Shown piece by piece: positions 16,916 to 25,863 of a DNA stretch of 64,000 bases. The DNA lies in contig NZ_JAYRYK010000001.1 of the NCBI RefSeq assembly GCF_041916975.1, forward strand, positions 1,240,001 to 1,304,000. The letters run 5' to 3'. The stretch comes from Sphingosinicella sp041916975 (GTDB taxonomy: Bacteria > Pseudomonadota > Alphaproteobacteria > Sphingomonadales > Sphingomonadaceae). The notes under the pieces are model-generated. The model was not told the DNA's origin and did no database searches. It saw nothing but the letters and a program-made list of their open reading frames with translations. The translations under genes were made by a program, and so were the position numbers. The stretch's first letter is position 1; the number at the start of each line of letters is the position of its first letter.

Positions 16916-18781
16916 ATGACTAGAGGCCGAATCGAAACCGCACTCACCGAAGCGCATATCCCGTCGCTGATCTGTGCGCTCGTCCATCTGACCGGGGATG
17001 CGAGCCTGCTCGCCGAAAATCGACCGACTTACGATTTCTTCGGTGACGGGCAAGGCAACCTGCCGCCCGCGCTACAGAATGCCGTGCGACAGCGCGCAGC
17101 GGAGGCGATCAGTGCGCATCTTGCGGGCACACCCCTGCCCCCGGCGCCCGATGCGGCAACCGTACGCAGGATGATGGATTTCATCGCCGGGGCCGATATC
17201 CCGAAGCATTACGTGCCGTTCCTGATGGAGGAGCTCGGGATCGAAAGCGCCGATCCAAAGCGGCCTGAGCCCGCGCCCGTGAAGAAGCGCGTCGCCATCG
17301 TCGGCGCGGGCATGTCCGGGCTTCTGGCCGCGATCCGGCTGCGGCAGGCCGGGCACGAGGTTGTGATCATCGAGAAAAACGCCGACGTGGGCGGCACGTG
17401 GCTGGAAAACACCTACCCCGGCTGCCGCGTCGACAACCCGAGTCACCTCTATTCCTACTCGTTCGAGGCGAACCACCACTGGCCCGCGCATTATTCGACG
17501 CAGCCGACGCTGCTCGCCTATTTCCGCGACATTGCCGACAAATACGACCTGCGCCCGCTGGTCCGCTTCGGGACGACCGTCGACAAGGCGGAATGGGAGG
17601 AAGCCGCCGCGGTGTGGCACCTGACGCTCTCGGGGCAGCACGCGGGCAGCATCGAGGTCGACGCACTTATCAGCGCCGTCGGCCAGCTCAACCAGCCGCG
17701 CCTCCCCGATATTCAGGGTGTCGGCACGTTCAAAGGCCCGGCCTTTCATAGCGCGCGCTGGCGGCATGACGTCGACCTCAAAGGCAAGCGCGTCGCTGTG
17801 ATCGGCACGGGTGCGAGCGCCTATCAGTTCGTGCCGGAGATCGCTCCCGAGGTCGGCCAACTCACGGTGTTTCAGCGCACGCCGCCATGGGGCGGGCCGA
17901 CGCCGAACTACCACGATCCCGTGACCGACAATGTCCAGTGGCTGCTCGAAAACGTGCCCTTCTACGAGAAGTGGTACAGGTTCTGGCTGTTCTGGATGAT
18001 GACCGACGGCATTCTCCCGTTCGTGAAGGCCGACGAAGGGTGGAACGGCCCGGCGGGCACGATCGGCGCGATGAACCTCGAACTCCGGAATGCGCTCGTC
18101 CAGCAGATCGGCCTGCAATGCGAGGGACGGCCCGATCTCTTCTCGGCCGTGATCCCAAACTATCCGATCGGCGGCAAGCGCAGCCTTCGCGACAACGGCG
18201 TGTGGATCGCCGCGCTGCGCCGCGACAACGTGCATCTCGAAAAAACGCCGATCGCGCGCATCACGGAAACGGGCATCGAGACGGCGGACGGGACGCAGCA
18301 CGAATACGACGTGATCGTCTACGGCACCGGCTTCAAGGCGAGCGACTTCCTCTCGACGTTCAAGGTCGTCGGTCGCGGCGGCATGGAGCTTCACGAACGC
18401 TGGCAAGGCGATGCGCGCGCCTATCTCGGCATGACCGTGCCGGGCTTCCCGAACTTCTTCATGCTCTATGGGCCGAACACCAACATCGTCGTCAACGGCA
18501 GCATCATCTTCTTCTCGGAATGTTCGGTGCGCTACGTCGTCCGCGCGCTCGCCATGCTCGGCGAAGAGGGGGCGACGACGCTCGACGTGCGCGAGGACGT
18601 GCACGACGTGTTCAATACCCGCGTCGATGCCGGAAACGAGCGGATGGCGTGGGGCCAGCCGGGCGTTTCGAGCTGGTACAAGAACGCCACCGGCCGCGTC
18701 AGCCAGAACTGGCCGTTCGCGCTCGTCGATTATTGGGCGGCGACGCTGAAACCCGATCCGTCGGACTTCGAACTCGCTTAG
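16916..18781 (+). CDS. Flavin-dependent Baeyer-Villiger-type monooxygenase
   Basis: A 621-residue FAD/NADPH enzyme, start ATG 16916 behind GGGGAGAGA (16902-16910). A helical N-terminal extension of about 120 residues precedes the first dinucleotide motif VGAGMSGLLAA (Gly130 region). GGTWLENTYPGCRVDNPSHL follows, then the Baeyer-Villiger fingerprint FKGPAFHSARWRHD (about 272-285), where Arg replaces the usual Pro/Asp after Trp, and a second Rossmann motif GTGASAYQFVPE. It probably oxidises a ketone to an ester or lactone. N-terminally extended members include cyclopentadecanone- and steroid-type enzymes. It is divergent from the lyase and convergent with an SDR, possibly one catabolic locus. 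Confidence 0.88.
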   Translation: MTRGRIETALTEAHIPSLICALVHLTGDASLLAENRPTYDFFGDGQGNLPPALQNAVRQRAAEAISAHLAGTPLPPAPDAATVRRMMDFIAGADIPKHYVPFLMEELGIESADPKRPEPAPVKKRVAIVGAGMSGLLAAIRLRQAGHEVVIIEKNADVGGTWLENTYPGCRVDNPSHLYSYSFEANHHWPAHYSTQPTLLAYFRDIADKYDLRPLVRFGTTVDKAEWEEAAAVWHLTLSGQHAGSIEVDALISAVGQLNQPRLPDIQGVGTFKGPAFHSARWRHDVDLKGKRVAVIGTGASAYQFVPEIAPEVGQLTVFQRTPPWGGPTPNYHDPVTDNVQWLLENVPFYEKWYRFWLFWMMTDGILPFVKADEGWNGPAGTIGAMNLELRNALVQQIGLQCEGRPDLFSAVIPNYPIGGKRSLRDNGVWIAALRRDNVHLEKTPIARITETGIETADGTQHEYDVIVYGTGFKASDFLSTFKVVGRGGMELHERWQGDARAYLGMTVPGFPNFFMLYGPNTNIVVNGSIIFFSECSVRYVVRALAMLGEEGATTLDVREDVHDVFNTRVDAGNERMAWGQPGVSSWYKNATGRVSQNWPFALVDYWAATLKPDPSDFELA

Positions 18782-19551
18782 AGGGACTGGCCGTCGTCGA
18801 GCGTGAAGCTTGAGCCGGTGATCGCCGCGCTGGCATCCGAAGCGAGGTAGAGCAGCATCGCATCGAGGCTGTCTTCCGCCATCAGGCGGCGGCGGGGGAA
18901 CTTGGCGATGTGTTTCTGCCCGGCTTCGGTATCGAACCATTCGCTGTTGAGTTCGGTGCGCACATAGCCGGGGCAGATCGAATTGACGTTGATGCCCTGC
19001 CGCACCCAGTCGCGCGCCAGCACCTTGCCCATCTGCTGCACGGCTGCCTTCGAGGCCGAGTAAGCGGCAAGGCCGGGCTCCACCGTGTTCGCGGTGATCG
19101 ACGAGACGATGACGATACGGCCGTGCCCGCGCTCGCGCGCGCCCGCCGCCATCAGCCGCCGCGCGCCTTCGCGTACAGTGAGGAACACGCCGGTGAGATT
19201 CACGCCCATCACGCGGTTGAAGTCCTCGACCGCGATTTCTGTCGCAGGGCCTTCGATGTTCATGCCGGCGTTGGCGATGATGCTGTCCGGCGTTCCGAAC
19301 GCATCCTCGATGCGGTCGTAGGCCGCGATCACGGAGGCCTCGTTCGACACATCCATCTCCACCGCGAGCGCTTCGTCGCCCGCGCCCGCGATCTCGTCGG
19401 CAAGAGCGCTCAGCATATCGACGCGCCGCGCGCCGAGCGCGACCTTGGCGCCGCTCGCCGCGAGCTGCCGTGCGAAACGCGCGCCGAAGCCCGACGATGC
19501 GCCTGTCACCAGCGCGACGCGCCCCGAAAGATCGAACGAAAAACCCGCCAT
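18778..19551 (-). CDS. Short-chain dehydrogenase/reductase
   Basis: A 257-residue classical SDR, start ATG 19551 preceded by GGGGAG; two in-frame GTG codons lie just upstream. The cofactor motif TGASSGFG, the NAG motif (IIANAGMN), the catalytic Ser in VSSITAN, and YSASK with Tyr and Lys are all present, followed by CPGYVRTELN. Arg residues after the first strand (GARRVD) suggest NADP preference. It is third in a minus-strand group after acyl-CoA dehydrogenase and the flavodoxin-like gene and is convergent with the monooxygenase, so it may act on an alcohol/ketone intermediate of the same pathway. Confidence 0.92.
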   Translation of the reverse strand: MAGFSFDLSGRVALVTGASSGFGARFARQLAASGAKVALGARRVDMLSALADEIAGAGDEALAVEMDVSNEASVIAAYDRIEDAFGTPDSIIANAGMNIEGPATEIAVEDFNRVMGVNLTGVFLTVREGARRLMAAGARERGHGRIVIVSSITANTVEPGLAAYSASKAAVQQMGKVLARDWVRQGINVNSICPGYVRTELNSEWFDTEAGQKHIAKFPRRRLMAEDSLDAMLLYLASDASAAITGSSFTLDDGQSL

Positions 19552-19561
19552 CACCACTCCC

Positions 19562-20056
19562 CTACACTATGCCCATCGCAAGGCCCGCCGCCAGCGCATG
19601 GCCCATATCGCGACACGCCTCAAGATCGTCCGGGCCGATCACCTTTGGCGCGAGGATCGCTTCGGACGTGTCGGCGTGGGTAAGGACGATGCGCGGTTCG
19701 GCGGCGGGTTTCAGCCGCCAGCCGGTCGCGATCCGTTCGATCTGGCGCACGGCATTCGTGCCGTCAGTGCCCGCGCAGACGAGCGTTACGTAGGACCGTC
19801 CCTCGATCCGGCCGAGCGCCGGATAGTAGCAGCGGTCGAAGAAAGCCTTCATCACACCCGCGATCGCGGCAAGGTTTTCCGGGCACGCGAAGACATAGCC
19901 GTCTGCCGCGAGCACGTCGTCGGGGCCGGCATCGGAAGCCGGTTTCAGCACGACCGTAACGCCGCCTTCCCGACATGCACCCTCCGCCGCCGCCTCGGCC
20001 ATCTGCCGCGCGCCGCCGGTTGTCGAGTGCCAGACGATGAGGAGCGTCTTCGCCAT
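19562..20056 (-). CDS. Flavodoxin/NAD(P)H-dependent FMN reductase-like protein
   Basis: A 164-residue flavodoxin-fold protein: FMN phosphate loop HSTTGGARQMAEAAAEG near the N-terminus, then DGYVFACPENLAAIAGVMKAF and a CAGTDGTNAVRQIERI segment in the position of the isoalloxazine loops. The start codon abuts the acyl-CoA dehydrogenase stop with no gap, so the two are translated together; it may pass electrons to or from a flavoenzyme. No transmembrane or signal segment is present. The specific donor and acceptor are unknown. Confidence 0.8.
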   Translation of the reverse strand: MAKTLLIVWHSTTGGARQMAEAAAEGACREGGVTVVLKPASDAGPDDVLAADGYVFACPENLAAIAGVMKAFFDRCYYPALGRIEGRSYVTLVCAGTDGTNAVRQIERIATGWRLKPAAEPRIVLTHADTSEAILAPKVIGPDDLEACRDMGHALAAGLAMGIV

Positions 20057-21349
20057 CTACGCGCCCGCGAACGCGGCTTTCCGCGGCCCCATATAGCCGA
20101 ACAGGAACGCGGCCACCTTGCGCATCTGAATCTCCTCGGCGCCCTCGGTGATGCGGTAGCGGCGATGGTGGCGGTAGATATGCTCGAACGGCTTGTGCCG
20201 CGAGTAGCCGATGCCGCCGTGCACCTGCATGGCGCGGTCCGCCGCCTCGCAGACGAGCCGGTTCGCCCAGTAGTTGCACATGGAAACGCGGTCCGAAAGC
20301 TCGCGCTCGATCGCCTTGTGCGGCGTCCGGTCCATTTCCCACGCCGTCTTGCGGATGAGGAGCCGCAGCATTTCCGCCTGCGTCGCAAGCTCGACGAGCG
20401 GGAACTGGATCGCCTGGTTTTCCGCGAGCGCCTTGCCGAAGGGTTTGCGCGTTCGCGCGTACTTCACGCTCTCCTCGATGCAGTAGACGGCCGCGCCGAG
20501 CGACGAGGCCGCCTGTCGGATGCGGTTCTGGTGGACGAACGACTGCGCGAGCGCGAGGCCCGCGCCGGGCGCGCCAAGCACGGCGGTCTCCGGCACCCAG
20601 ACGTTCGTGAACGACACGCGCGGGTGGTCGGTGGGCATGTTGAAGGTCCAGAGATATTCCTCGATCTTCACGCCCGGCGCATCGGAGGGCACCAGCAGGC
20701 AGGTGATGCCGCGCGCGTCACCGGCCGCACCGTCAGTGCGCGCGAAGGTGGCGCAGTGCGTGGCGACGTGCATCCCGGTCGTCCACATCTTCTCCCCGTC
20801 GATACGCCAGCCGGGAATGCCATCGTGCATCTCCGGCACGGCGCGCGTCTCCATGTGCGTGGCGTCGGAGCCGTGCTCGGGCTCCGTGAGACCGAAGGCG
20901 ACGATGCGCTCACGTTTGAAGCCGCCGAGGATGAACTCCTGTTTCTGCGCCTCGGTGCCGAATTCCTCGAACATCGCGACGAAGGGGAAGTTGCCGACGA
21001 TGGAGTGCTCGTTCTGGAGGTCGTTGTGGAGCCCGAGGCCCTTCGCGGCGAAATGCTCGCGGATCACCGCCATCCAGAGGTTGGAGCCGTCCCTGCCGCC
21101 GTACTGCTTCGGTGCGGAGAAGCGCCAGTGCCCGGCAGCGTCGGCGCGGCGCTGGGCTTCGGCGAGCAGGGCTTCCCATTCAGGGCGCGGGAGGCCGCCG
21201 TTCTCGAAATCGGTGCGCGCCCATTCGCGGCGGTGGTCGAAGTAGCGGATGTTATCGGCCGCGCGCTCGAGTGGCCGGATCTCGGCTTCGATGAAGGCGT
21301 CAAGTTCGGCGAGATAGGCGACGAGCTCGGCGGGCAGATCGAAATCCAT
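20057..21349 (-). CDS. Acyl-CoA dehydrogenase
   Basis: A 430-residue flavoprotein starting at ATG 21349 (MDFDLPAELVAYLAELD) after the ribosome site GGAGAGAA. The FAD-binding middle domain shows AFGLTEPEHGSDATHMET and WRIDGEKMWTTGMH, and the C-terminal helical domain shows MQVHGGIGYSRHKPFEHIYRHHR with GAEEIQ. It oxidises an acyl-CoA to the 2-enoyl-CoA and passes electrons to ETF. The length is slightly above the usual 380-400, due to an N-terminal extension. It heads a minus-strand group with the flavodoxin-like and SDR genes; the acyl chain type is not predictable. Confidence 0.92.
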   Translation of the reverse strand: MDFDLPAELVAYLAELDAFIEAEIRPLERAADNIRYFDHRREWARTDFENGGLPRPEWEALLAEAQRRADAAGHWRFSAPKQYGGRDGSNLWMAVIREHFAAKGLGLHNDLQNEHSIVGNFPFVAMFEEFGTEAQKQEFILGGFKRERIVAFGLTEPEHGSDATHMETRAVPEMHDGIPGWRIDGEKMWTTGMHVATHCATFARTDGAAGDARGITCLLVPSDAPGVKIEEYLWTFNMPTDHPRVSFTNVWVPETAVLGAPGAGLALAQSFVHQNRIRQAASSLGAAVYCIEESVKYARTRKPFGKALAENQAIQFPLVELATQAEMLRLLIRKTAWEMDRTPHKAIERELSDRVSMCNYWANRLVCEAADRAMQVHGGIGYSRHKPFEHIYRHHRRYRITEGAEEIQMRKVAAFLFGYMGPRKAAFAGA

Positions 21350-21427
21350 GGGTTCTCTCCTTGCTCGCCAGATAGACATGCGCCGAGGCATGCGTCCACC
21401 GCGCGGGATTGAGAGGACGTTGGACTT

Positions 21428-22141
21428 CTAAGTAAGCGTGCCGTTTTCCTTGTAGCGCTGCTCAAGGAACTTGCCCTCGACGGCGAGCGCATCAAGATCA
21501 CCGCGCACGAGCTGCTCGGAGAGGCGACGAAGCTCGTCGGCGATCGTGACGAGGCCTTCGAGGAGCTGCTGTTCGGGCTCGCTGCCCGGCGTGCGGTAGG
21601 CCTGCGGAACCTTGAGGTAAGTGTCGACGAGGCGCGGCAGATGCTCGCCGATGAGGCGGCGCGCATCACCCGCGATCGGCTGGCCCGCCGGCACCTGGCC
21701 GAGCTGCTCGCCGAGCACTTCGAGGCGCAGCAGGATCTCGTCGATCAGCTTCGACGCGCGCGACGGAAGGCTGCGGCGCTGGCGCTCCAGCCATGCCTCG
21801 ACACGTCCGGGAATCGCTGCGAGATCGGCATTCTTCATGGCCTGCGGGGTCGGCATCTCTGCCTGTGGGCGGCGCAACAGGAACCAACCCCCGACACCCG
21901 CCACCGCAAGCACGAGCAGCAGGAAACCGTTAATGCCGAGCGGCGCCACGAACATCGCGAAGAGCAACGCGGCGACCGCGAGCCCCCCTGTCGCCATCGC
22001 CGCATTCGCCACGCGCTGCGCCACCGATTTCGCGTGGCGCTGCGTGCGCCTGAGCGCGGCGGCGCGCCCTTCCGGCGTCTGGCCGAGGCGTTTCAGCGCC
22101 TCATCGGCGCGGCCGAGCATCTGCGAAACGTCACGCGCCAC
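21428..22141 (-). CDS. Membrane partner of TelA, XpaC-like
   Basis: A 237-residue protein with two close membrane helices (about 50-90: AMATGGLAVAALLFAMFV and INGFLLLVLAVAGVGGWFLL), flanked by a basic N-terminal helix and a long soluble helical C-terminal domain (LPRLVDTYLKVPQAYRT, VTIADELRRLSEQL). This matches the XpaC-type proteins that pair with TelA toxic-anion resistance proteins. It begins 3 bases after the TelA gene, so they form one operon. The biochemical role of the family is unclear; resistance to tellurite or cell-envelope stress is reported for relatives. Confidence 0.72.
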   Translation of the reverse strand: MARDVSQMLGRADEALKRLGQTPEGRAAALRRTQRHAKSVAQRVANAAMATGGLAVAALLFAMFVAPLGINGFLLLVLAVAGVGGWFLLRRPQAEMPTPQAMKNADLAAIPGRVEAWLERQRRSLPSRASKLIDEILLRLEVLGEQLGQVPAGQPIAGDARRLIGEHLPRLVDTYLKVPQAYRTPGSEPEQQLLEGLVTIADELRRLSEQLVRGDLDALAVEGKFLEQRYKENGTLT

Positions 22142-22144
22142 GGG

Positions 22145-23332
22145 TCAGCCCTCGATCGCCTTGAAGGTCGTCGCCGGGCCTTTGATCTGCGCCTGCGACG
22201 CCCCCTCGGCGCGGGCGATGTAGCCGCGCGACTTCTCGACCTCGCCCGAGAGCGTCTCGACCGTTTCCTTCATCGAGGCGAGGGCTTCCATCTTGAACGT
22301 GTCGATCGAATCCATCGTCGCGTAGATGTTTTCGAAGGCGCGCTTCAGCGTCTCGATCGGGATCGTCGCGGAGGCCGCCTGCTTGTGGATCTCGCCGGTC
22401 TGGTTCCTGAGCATCGTGCTCGTCGAATCGATCACGCCCGCCGTCGTGGTGTTGAGCGCAGTGATCTGGTCGAGCACGAGGCGCTGGCTGGTGAGCGCCT
22501 GGGCGACCGTGACGGCCGTGCGCAGCGCCGACACCGTCGTCGTCGAGGCGCGGTCAACGCCCTTCGTCAGCTCGACGTTGTTCTTCTTGACGAGATCGAG
22601 CGCGAGATAGCCCTGCACGCTCACCGCCATCTGCGTGAGGAGATCGGTCGTCCGCTGGCGCGCATAGAACAGCGCGCTTTCGCGGATCGCCTTCGCCTTC
22701 GCGGGATCGGAAACCTCAAGCTCGGCCGCCGCGGCTTCGAGCTTCGCGTCCAGCGTCTTGGAGACGTGGATCATCTGCTCCAGCTTCTCCATCGTCTTCC
22801 AGAGGTTCTGGCGTTCGACGTCGATCGCGGCATTATCGCGGAACAGCTCCTCGCGGCTGTTCGAGAGGTTTTCGAGGATGCCCGAGATGTGGCTTTGCGC
22901 GGAGCGGTACTTGTCGAAATAACGGTTGGCGCGGCTGCCGAACGGAATGACGCCGAGGATTTTGCGCGGGGCGAGTTTCTTGCCGTCCGTGCCGGGATCG
23001 AGATCTTCGACCGTGCGGCGCAGCGCGACCAGATCCTTGCCGATATTCCCCTCGGCATTGATCGCCTTCACCGGCCGGTCGAGGAAGCGGTTCGATTGCT
23101 GCGCAGCCTCGGCGATTTCGCGGCGGCCGAGTGCCGTCACTTCATCGACGAGCTTGCCGAAGGCGGGGCTGTTCGCATCCTGCGCCAGAAGATCGTCGAC
23201 GAAGCTGTCGACGGTGGCTTCAAGCTTCGTCTTCTTCTCGTCGCTGATCGGAACGAGTCCGGCGGCCTTTTCGGGCGCCACGGCGACCACTGGATCGGGG
23301 GCGTGAAGTTTCAGCTCGGTTTCGGTTTGCAT
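22145..23332 (-). CDS. Toxic anion resistance protein, TelA family
   Basis: A 395-residue soluble, mostly helical protein. Segments VIPFGSRANRYFDKYRSAQSHI, LWKTMEKLEQMIHVSKTLD and QRLVLDQITALNTTTAGVIDST are typical of the TelA family (associated with tellurite resistance). It has long coiled-coil stretches and no membrane helix or signal. It heads an operon with the XpaC-like gene. An 80-base divergent promoter region separates it from the secreted-protein gene. What anion or stress it answers is unknown. Confidence 0.88.
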   Translation of the reverse strand: MQTETELKLHAPDPVVAVAPEKAAGLVPISDEKKTKLEATVDSFVDDLLAQDANSPAFGKLVDEVTALGRREIAEAAQQSNRFLDRPVKAINAEGNIGKDLVALRRTVEDLDPGTDGKKLAPRKILGVIPFGSRANRYFDKYRSAQSHISGILENLSNSREELFRDNAAIDVERQNLWKTMEKLEQMIHVSKTLDAKLEAAAAELEVSDPAKAKAIRESALFYARQRTTDLLTQMAVSVQGYLALDLVKKNNVELTKGVDRASTTTVSALRTAVTVAQALTSQRLVLDQITALNTTTAGVIDSTSTMLRNQTGEIHKQAASATIPIETLKRAFENIYATMDSIDTFKMEALASMKETVETLSGEVEKSRGYIARAEGASQAQIKGPATTFKAIEG

Positions 23333-23412
23333 TACCGCTCCTAATGATCCGTTTCCTGTCCTATGCTTATCACCATATTGGGTGTGTTGCCCACATAATA
23401 CAAGGGGACGCC

Positions 23413-24312
23413 GTGAGGACCGTGAACCGCCTGATGCTGATCGCGCTGCCGCTGCTCATGGCTGCGGGTGCCGCCGCGCAGCAACCCGACCCCACGAGCG
23501 CAGCGGATTCCGCGCTGCACCTGTCGCGCACGCTCGGCATAAGCCTTGAAGAGGCGGAGGCGCGGATGCGGCTTGCGGACCGGCTGGCCGTGTTCCAGCT
23601 CCGCGTGCGCTCCGACCCGGATTTCGCGGGCCTCTACCTTGAACACGAGCCGAAGGCGCAGGCCGTTGTGCTGTTCAAGGGCGATGCCGCCGCGAAGCTG
23701 AAGCGTTATGTGGGGGACGACGCCTTCGTGCCGCGCAGCGTCGAATACTCGCTCGCCGACCTTACCGCTGCCGAAACCGAGGCGAAGGACGCGTTCAAGG
23801 CCGCCGGGCTGGCGCTTGTCGGCACCGAGCGGGACATCGAAGCGAACCGCGTGCTGTTCCATGTCGTCGACGATGCTGCAGCGAAAGCCGCCATCGCGGC
23901 GGGCCGGCTGAAGCTCTCGCCGGCGGTCGTGATCGATGCCGTCGGCGACGACAGCATACCGCAGCCGCAGGCACTTGGCGCCGTCACGCACTTCCCACAG
24001 GCGCGGGATCCTTCGGGCGCCGCGATGCAGGCGCTGTTCACGGGCGCGCTGTTCGTGAAGGACGGCTGCCTGCGTGTCGGCAACGAAACCGGCGACAGCC
24101 GCCTCGTGCTTTGGCCCTCCTCGGCCCGGCTCGCCGAAGACGGCGGCAAGCTCGTCGTCCGCGACGGTGCGGTGGGCGGGGCTCTCACGGTGGGCGCCGC
24201 TGTGTCGCTTTCCGGCGGCGGCACCACCGAACCGCCGCCGCCCGGCTACCTGCTGGAAGGCATCCCGCACACCTGCACGGGGCCTTACTGGATCGCCGCG
24301 AAGGGGTGGTAG
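23413..24312 (+). CDS. Hypothetical secreted protein upstream of cytochrome b and molybdoenzyme
   Basis: A 299-residue protein starting with GTG 23413, placed 5 bases after AAGGGG (23402-23407); GTG 23422 is an alternative. It has a clear signal peptide (LMLIALPLLMAAGAAAQ). Residues after it (RTLGISLEEAEARMRLADRL, RSDPDFAGLYLEHEPKAQAVV) resemble the propeptide-type repeats found at the front of secreted trypsin-like proteases, but no protease triad follows. The C-terminal part has two cysteines (KDGCLRV, PHTCTGP) that may form a disulfide and several short beta-rich segments. It overlaps by design the next operon gene only in spacing. Function unknown. Confidence 0.65.
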   Translation: MRTVNRLMLIALPLLMAAGAAAQQPDPTSAADSALHLSRTLGISLEEAEARMRLADRLAVFQLRVRSDPDFAGLYLEHEPKAQAVVLFKGDAAAKLKRYVGDDAFVPRSVEYSLADLTAAETEAKDAFKAAGLALVGTERDIEANRVLFHVVDDAAAKAAIAAGRLKLSPAVVIDAVGDDSIPQPQALGAVTHFPQARDPSGAAMQALFTGALFVKDGCLRVGNETGDSRLVLWPSSARLAEDGGKLVVRDGAVGGALTVGAAVSLSGGGTTEPPPPGYLLEGIPHTCTGPYWIAAKGW

Positions 24313-24313
24313 C

Positions 24314-25105
24314 GTGATCGTCCGCCGCCACAGGCTGCCCGTCAGGCTTTGGCACTGGACGAATGCGATCGCGGTGTTCGTGCTGCTGATGAGCGGCCTG
24401 ATGATCTTCAACGCGCACCCACGCCTCTACTGGGGAGCGTACGGCGCCAATCCTGATCCAGCCTGGCTAGAAATCTACGCGACGCGCACGTCCGGCGTGC
24501 TGCGCATCGGCGATCTACGCGTCGAGACGACCGGCGTGCTCGGGCGGTGGACCGATCCGAACGGCGTTTCGCGCGCGCTCGCCTTCCCGCACTGGGCGAC
24601 GATCCCGTCCTCTTACAATCTGGCGCTTGCCCGCCGCTGGCACATCGCGTTCGCGTGGGTGCTTGCTGTCGCAGGTAGCCTCTACCTGATCTGGACGCTT
24701 GCCAGCCGCCACGCCGCCGCGCTTCTGCCGAACCAGCACGAACTTGCGCCGCGGCACCTGTGGGCGGACATCAAGGCGCACGCCCTGCTTCGCTTTCCGC
24801 GCGGCGAAGCGGCGCTGCGTTACAACGTGCTGCAGAAGCTTGCCTATGCGAGCATCGTTTTCGCCTTGTTGCCCGCGATGGTGCTGAGCGGCCTTGCCAT
24901 GTCGCCCGCGATCGATGCAGCATGGCCGTGGCTGGTCGATCTGTTCGGCGGGCGGCAGTCGGCGCGCTCGGTGCATTTCATCAGCGCGACGCTCATCGCC
25001 ACCTTTATCGTGGTGCACCTGCTGATGGTGTTGCTGGCCGGACCTCTGAACGAGATCCGTTCGATGATCACGGGGCGCTACCGAATACCGGATGATACGC
25101 CATGA
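24314..25105 (+). CDS. Membrane cytochrome b561-type subunit
   Basis: A 263-residue membrane protein starting with GTG 24314 after AAGGGGTGG (24301-24309). Four helices are visible, with histidines placed for heme b: LWHWTNAIAVF (helix 1), RRWHIAFAWVLAVAGSLYLIW, and SVHFISATLIATFIVVHLLMVL. This fits the di-heme cytochrome b of hydrogenase, formate dehydrogenase and thiosulfate-reductase-like systems. The next gene, overlapping by 4 bases, encodes an exported molybdoenzyme, so this protein most likely links it to the quinone pool. Confidence 0.88.
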   Translation: MIVRRHRLPVRLWHWTNAIAVFVLLMSGLMIFNAHPRLYWGAYGANPDPAWLEIYATRTSGVLRIGDLRVETTGVLGRWTDPNGVSRALAFPHWATIPSSYNLALARRWHIAFAWVLAVAGSLYLIWTLASRHAAALLPNQHELAPRHLWADIKAHALLRFPRGEAALRYNVLQKLAYASIVFALLPAMVLSGLAMSPAIDAAWPWLVDLFGGRQSARSVHFISATLIATFIVVHLLMVLLAGPLNEIRSMITGRYRIPDDTP

Positions 25106-25863
25106 AACACCATGTTACCCGTCGCGGACTCGTGGGAACGCTCGTTGCCGGCGCCGGGCTCGCGGTGACGGGCTGCGACCGCCTGGGCCAAAACGACAGT
25201 TTCAGAAAGGCGCTTTTCGGCGCGGAAAAGCTGACCATGCGCGCGCAGCGGCTGATCAGCAGCCGCGATGCACTCGCCCGCGAGTTCAGCGCCGCAGACA
25301 TGTCGCCCGTGTTTCGTATGAACGGCAACACCATGCCCGCCGACCCCGCCTATGCGCGCCATGCCGCGAACGGCTTCGCGGACTGGCGCCTGGTGGTGAA
25401 CGGGTTGGTCGAGCGCCCGGCGGCCCTGTCGCTCGGCGCAATCCGTGCCTTCCCCACGCGCACGCAGATCACGCGGCACGACTGCGTTGAAGGATGGAGC
25501 GCGATCGGCAAATGGACCGGCGTGCCGCTGAAAACGCTGCTCGACGTTACCGGGCTTCGGGACGGCGCCCGCTATGTGATCTTCCACTGTGCCGACGATT
25601 TTCGGGGCACGCGCTACTACGAATCGATCGACCTCATCGACGCCTTCCACCCGCAGACGATCCTCGCCTGGAGCATGAACGATGCCCCCCTGCCCATCGG
25701 ACACGGCGCGCCGCTGCGCCTGCGGGTCGAACGGCAGCTGGGCTACAAGCACGCGAAGTTCGTGACGCGCATTGAGGTCGCGTCAACCTTTGCTAACACC
25801 GGCGCGGGAAAAGGCGGTTATTGGGAAGACCGCGTTGGCTACGAGTGGTATGCTGGTATCTGA
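25102..25863 (+). CDS. Tat-exported sulfite-oxidase-family molybdoenzyme, lipoprotein
   Basis: A 253-residue molybdopterin oxidoreductase of the sulfite oxidase/MsrP fold. The N-terminus has a twin-arginine motif (TRRGLVG, Arg7-Arg8) and a lipobox ending at Cys25 (LAVTGC), so it is probably exported folded and lipid-anchored. The molybdenum-binding cysteine is Cys128 in RHDCVEGWSAIGKWTGVPL. GHGAPLRLRVERQLGYKHAKFV is the typical C-terminal cofactor segment. It forms a pair with the cytochrome b gene. MsrP-like repair of oxidised protein methionine or reduction/oxidation of a small substrate are both possible. Confidence 0.88.
   Translation: MKHHVTRRGLVGTLVAGAGLAVTGCDRLGQNDSFRKALFGAEKLTMRAQRLISSRDALAREFSAADMSPVFRMNGNTMPADPAYARHAANGFADWRLVVNGLVERPAALSLGAIRAFPTRTQITRHDCVEGWSAIGKWTGVPLKTLLDVTGLRDGARYVIFHCADDFRGTRYYESIDLIDAFHPQTILAWSMNDAPLPIGHGAPLRLRVERQLGYKHAKFVTRIEVASTFANTGAGKGGYWEDRVGYEWYAGI

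Noticed and set aside
23371..23401. Imperfect palindrome between the TelA gene and the secreted-protein gene
   Set aside because: The arms match at only 8 of 11 positions in a short A/T-richer promoter region, too weak to call an operator.
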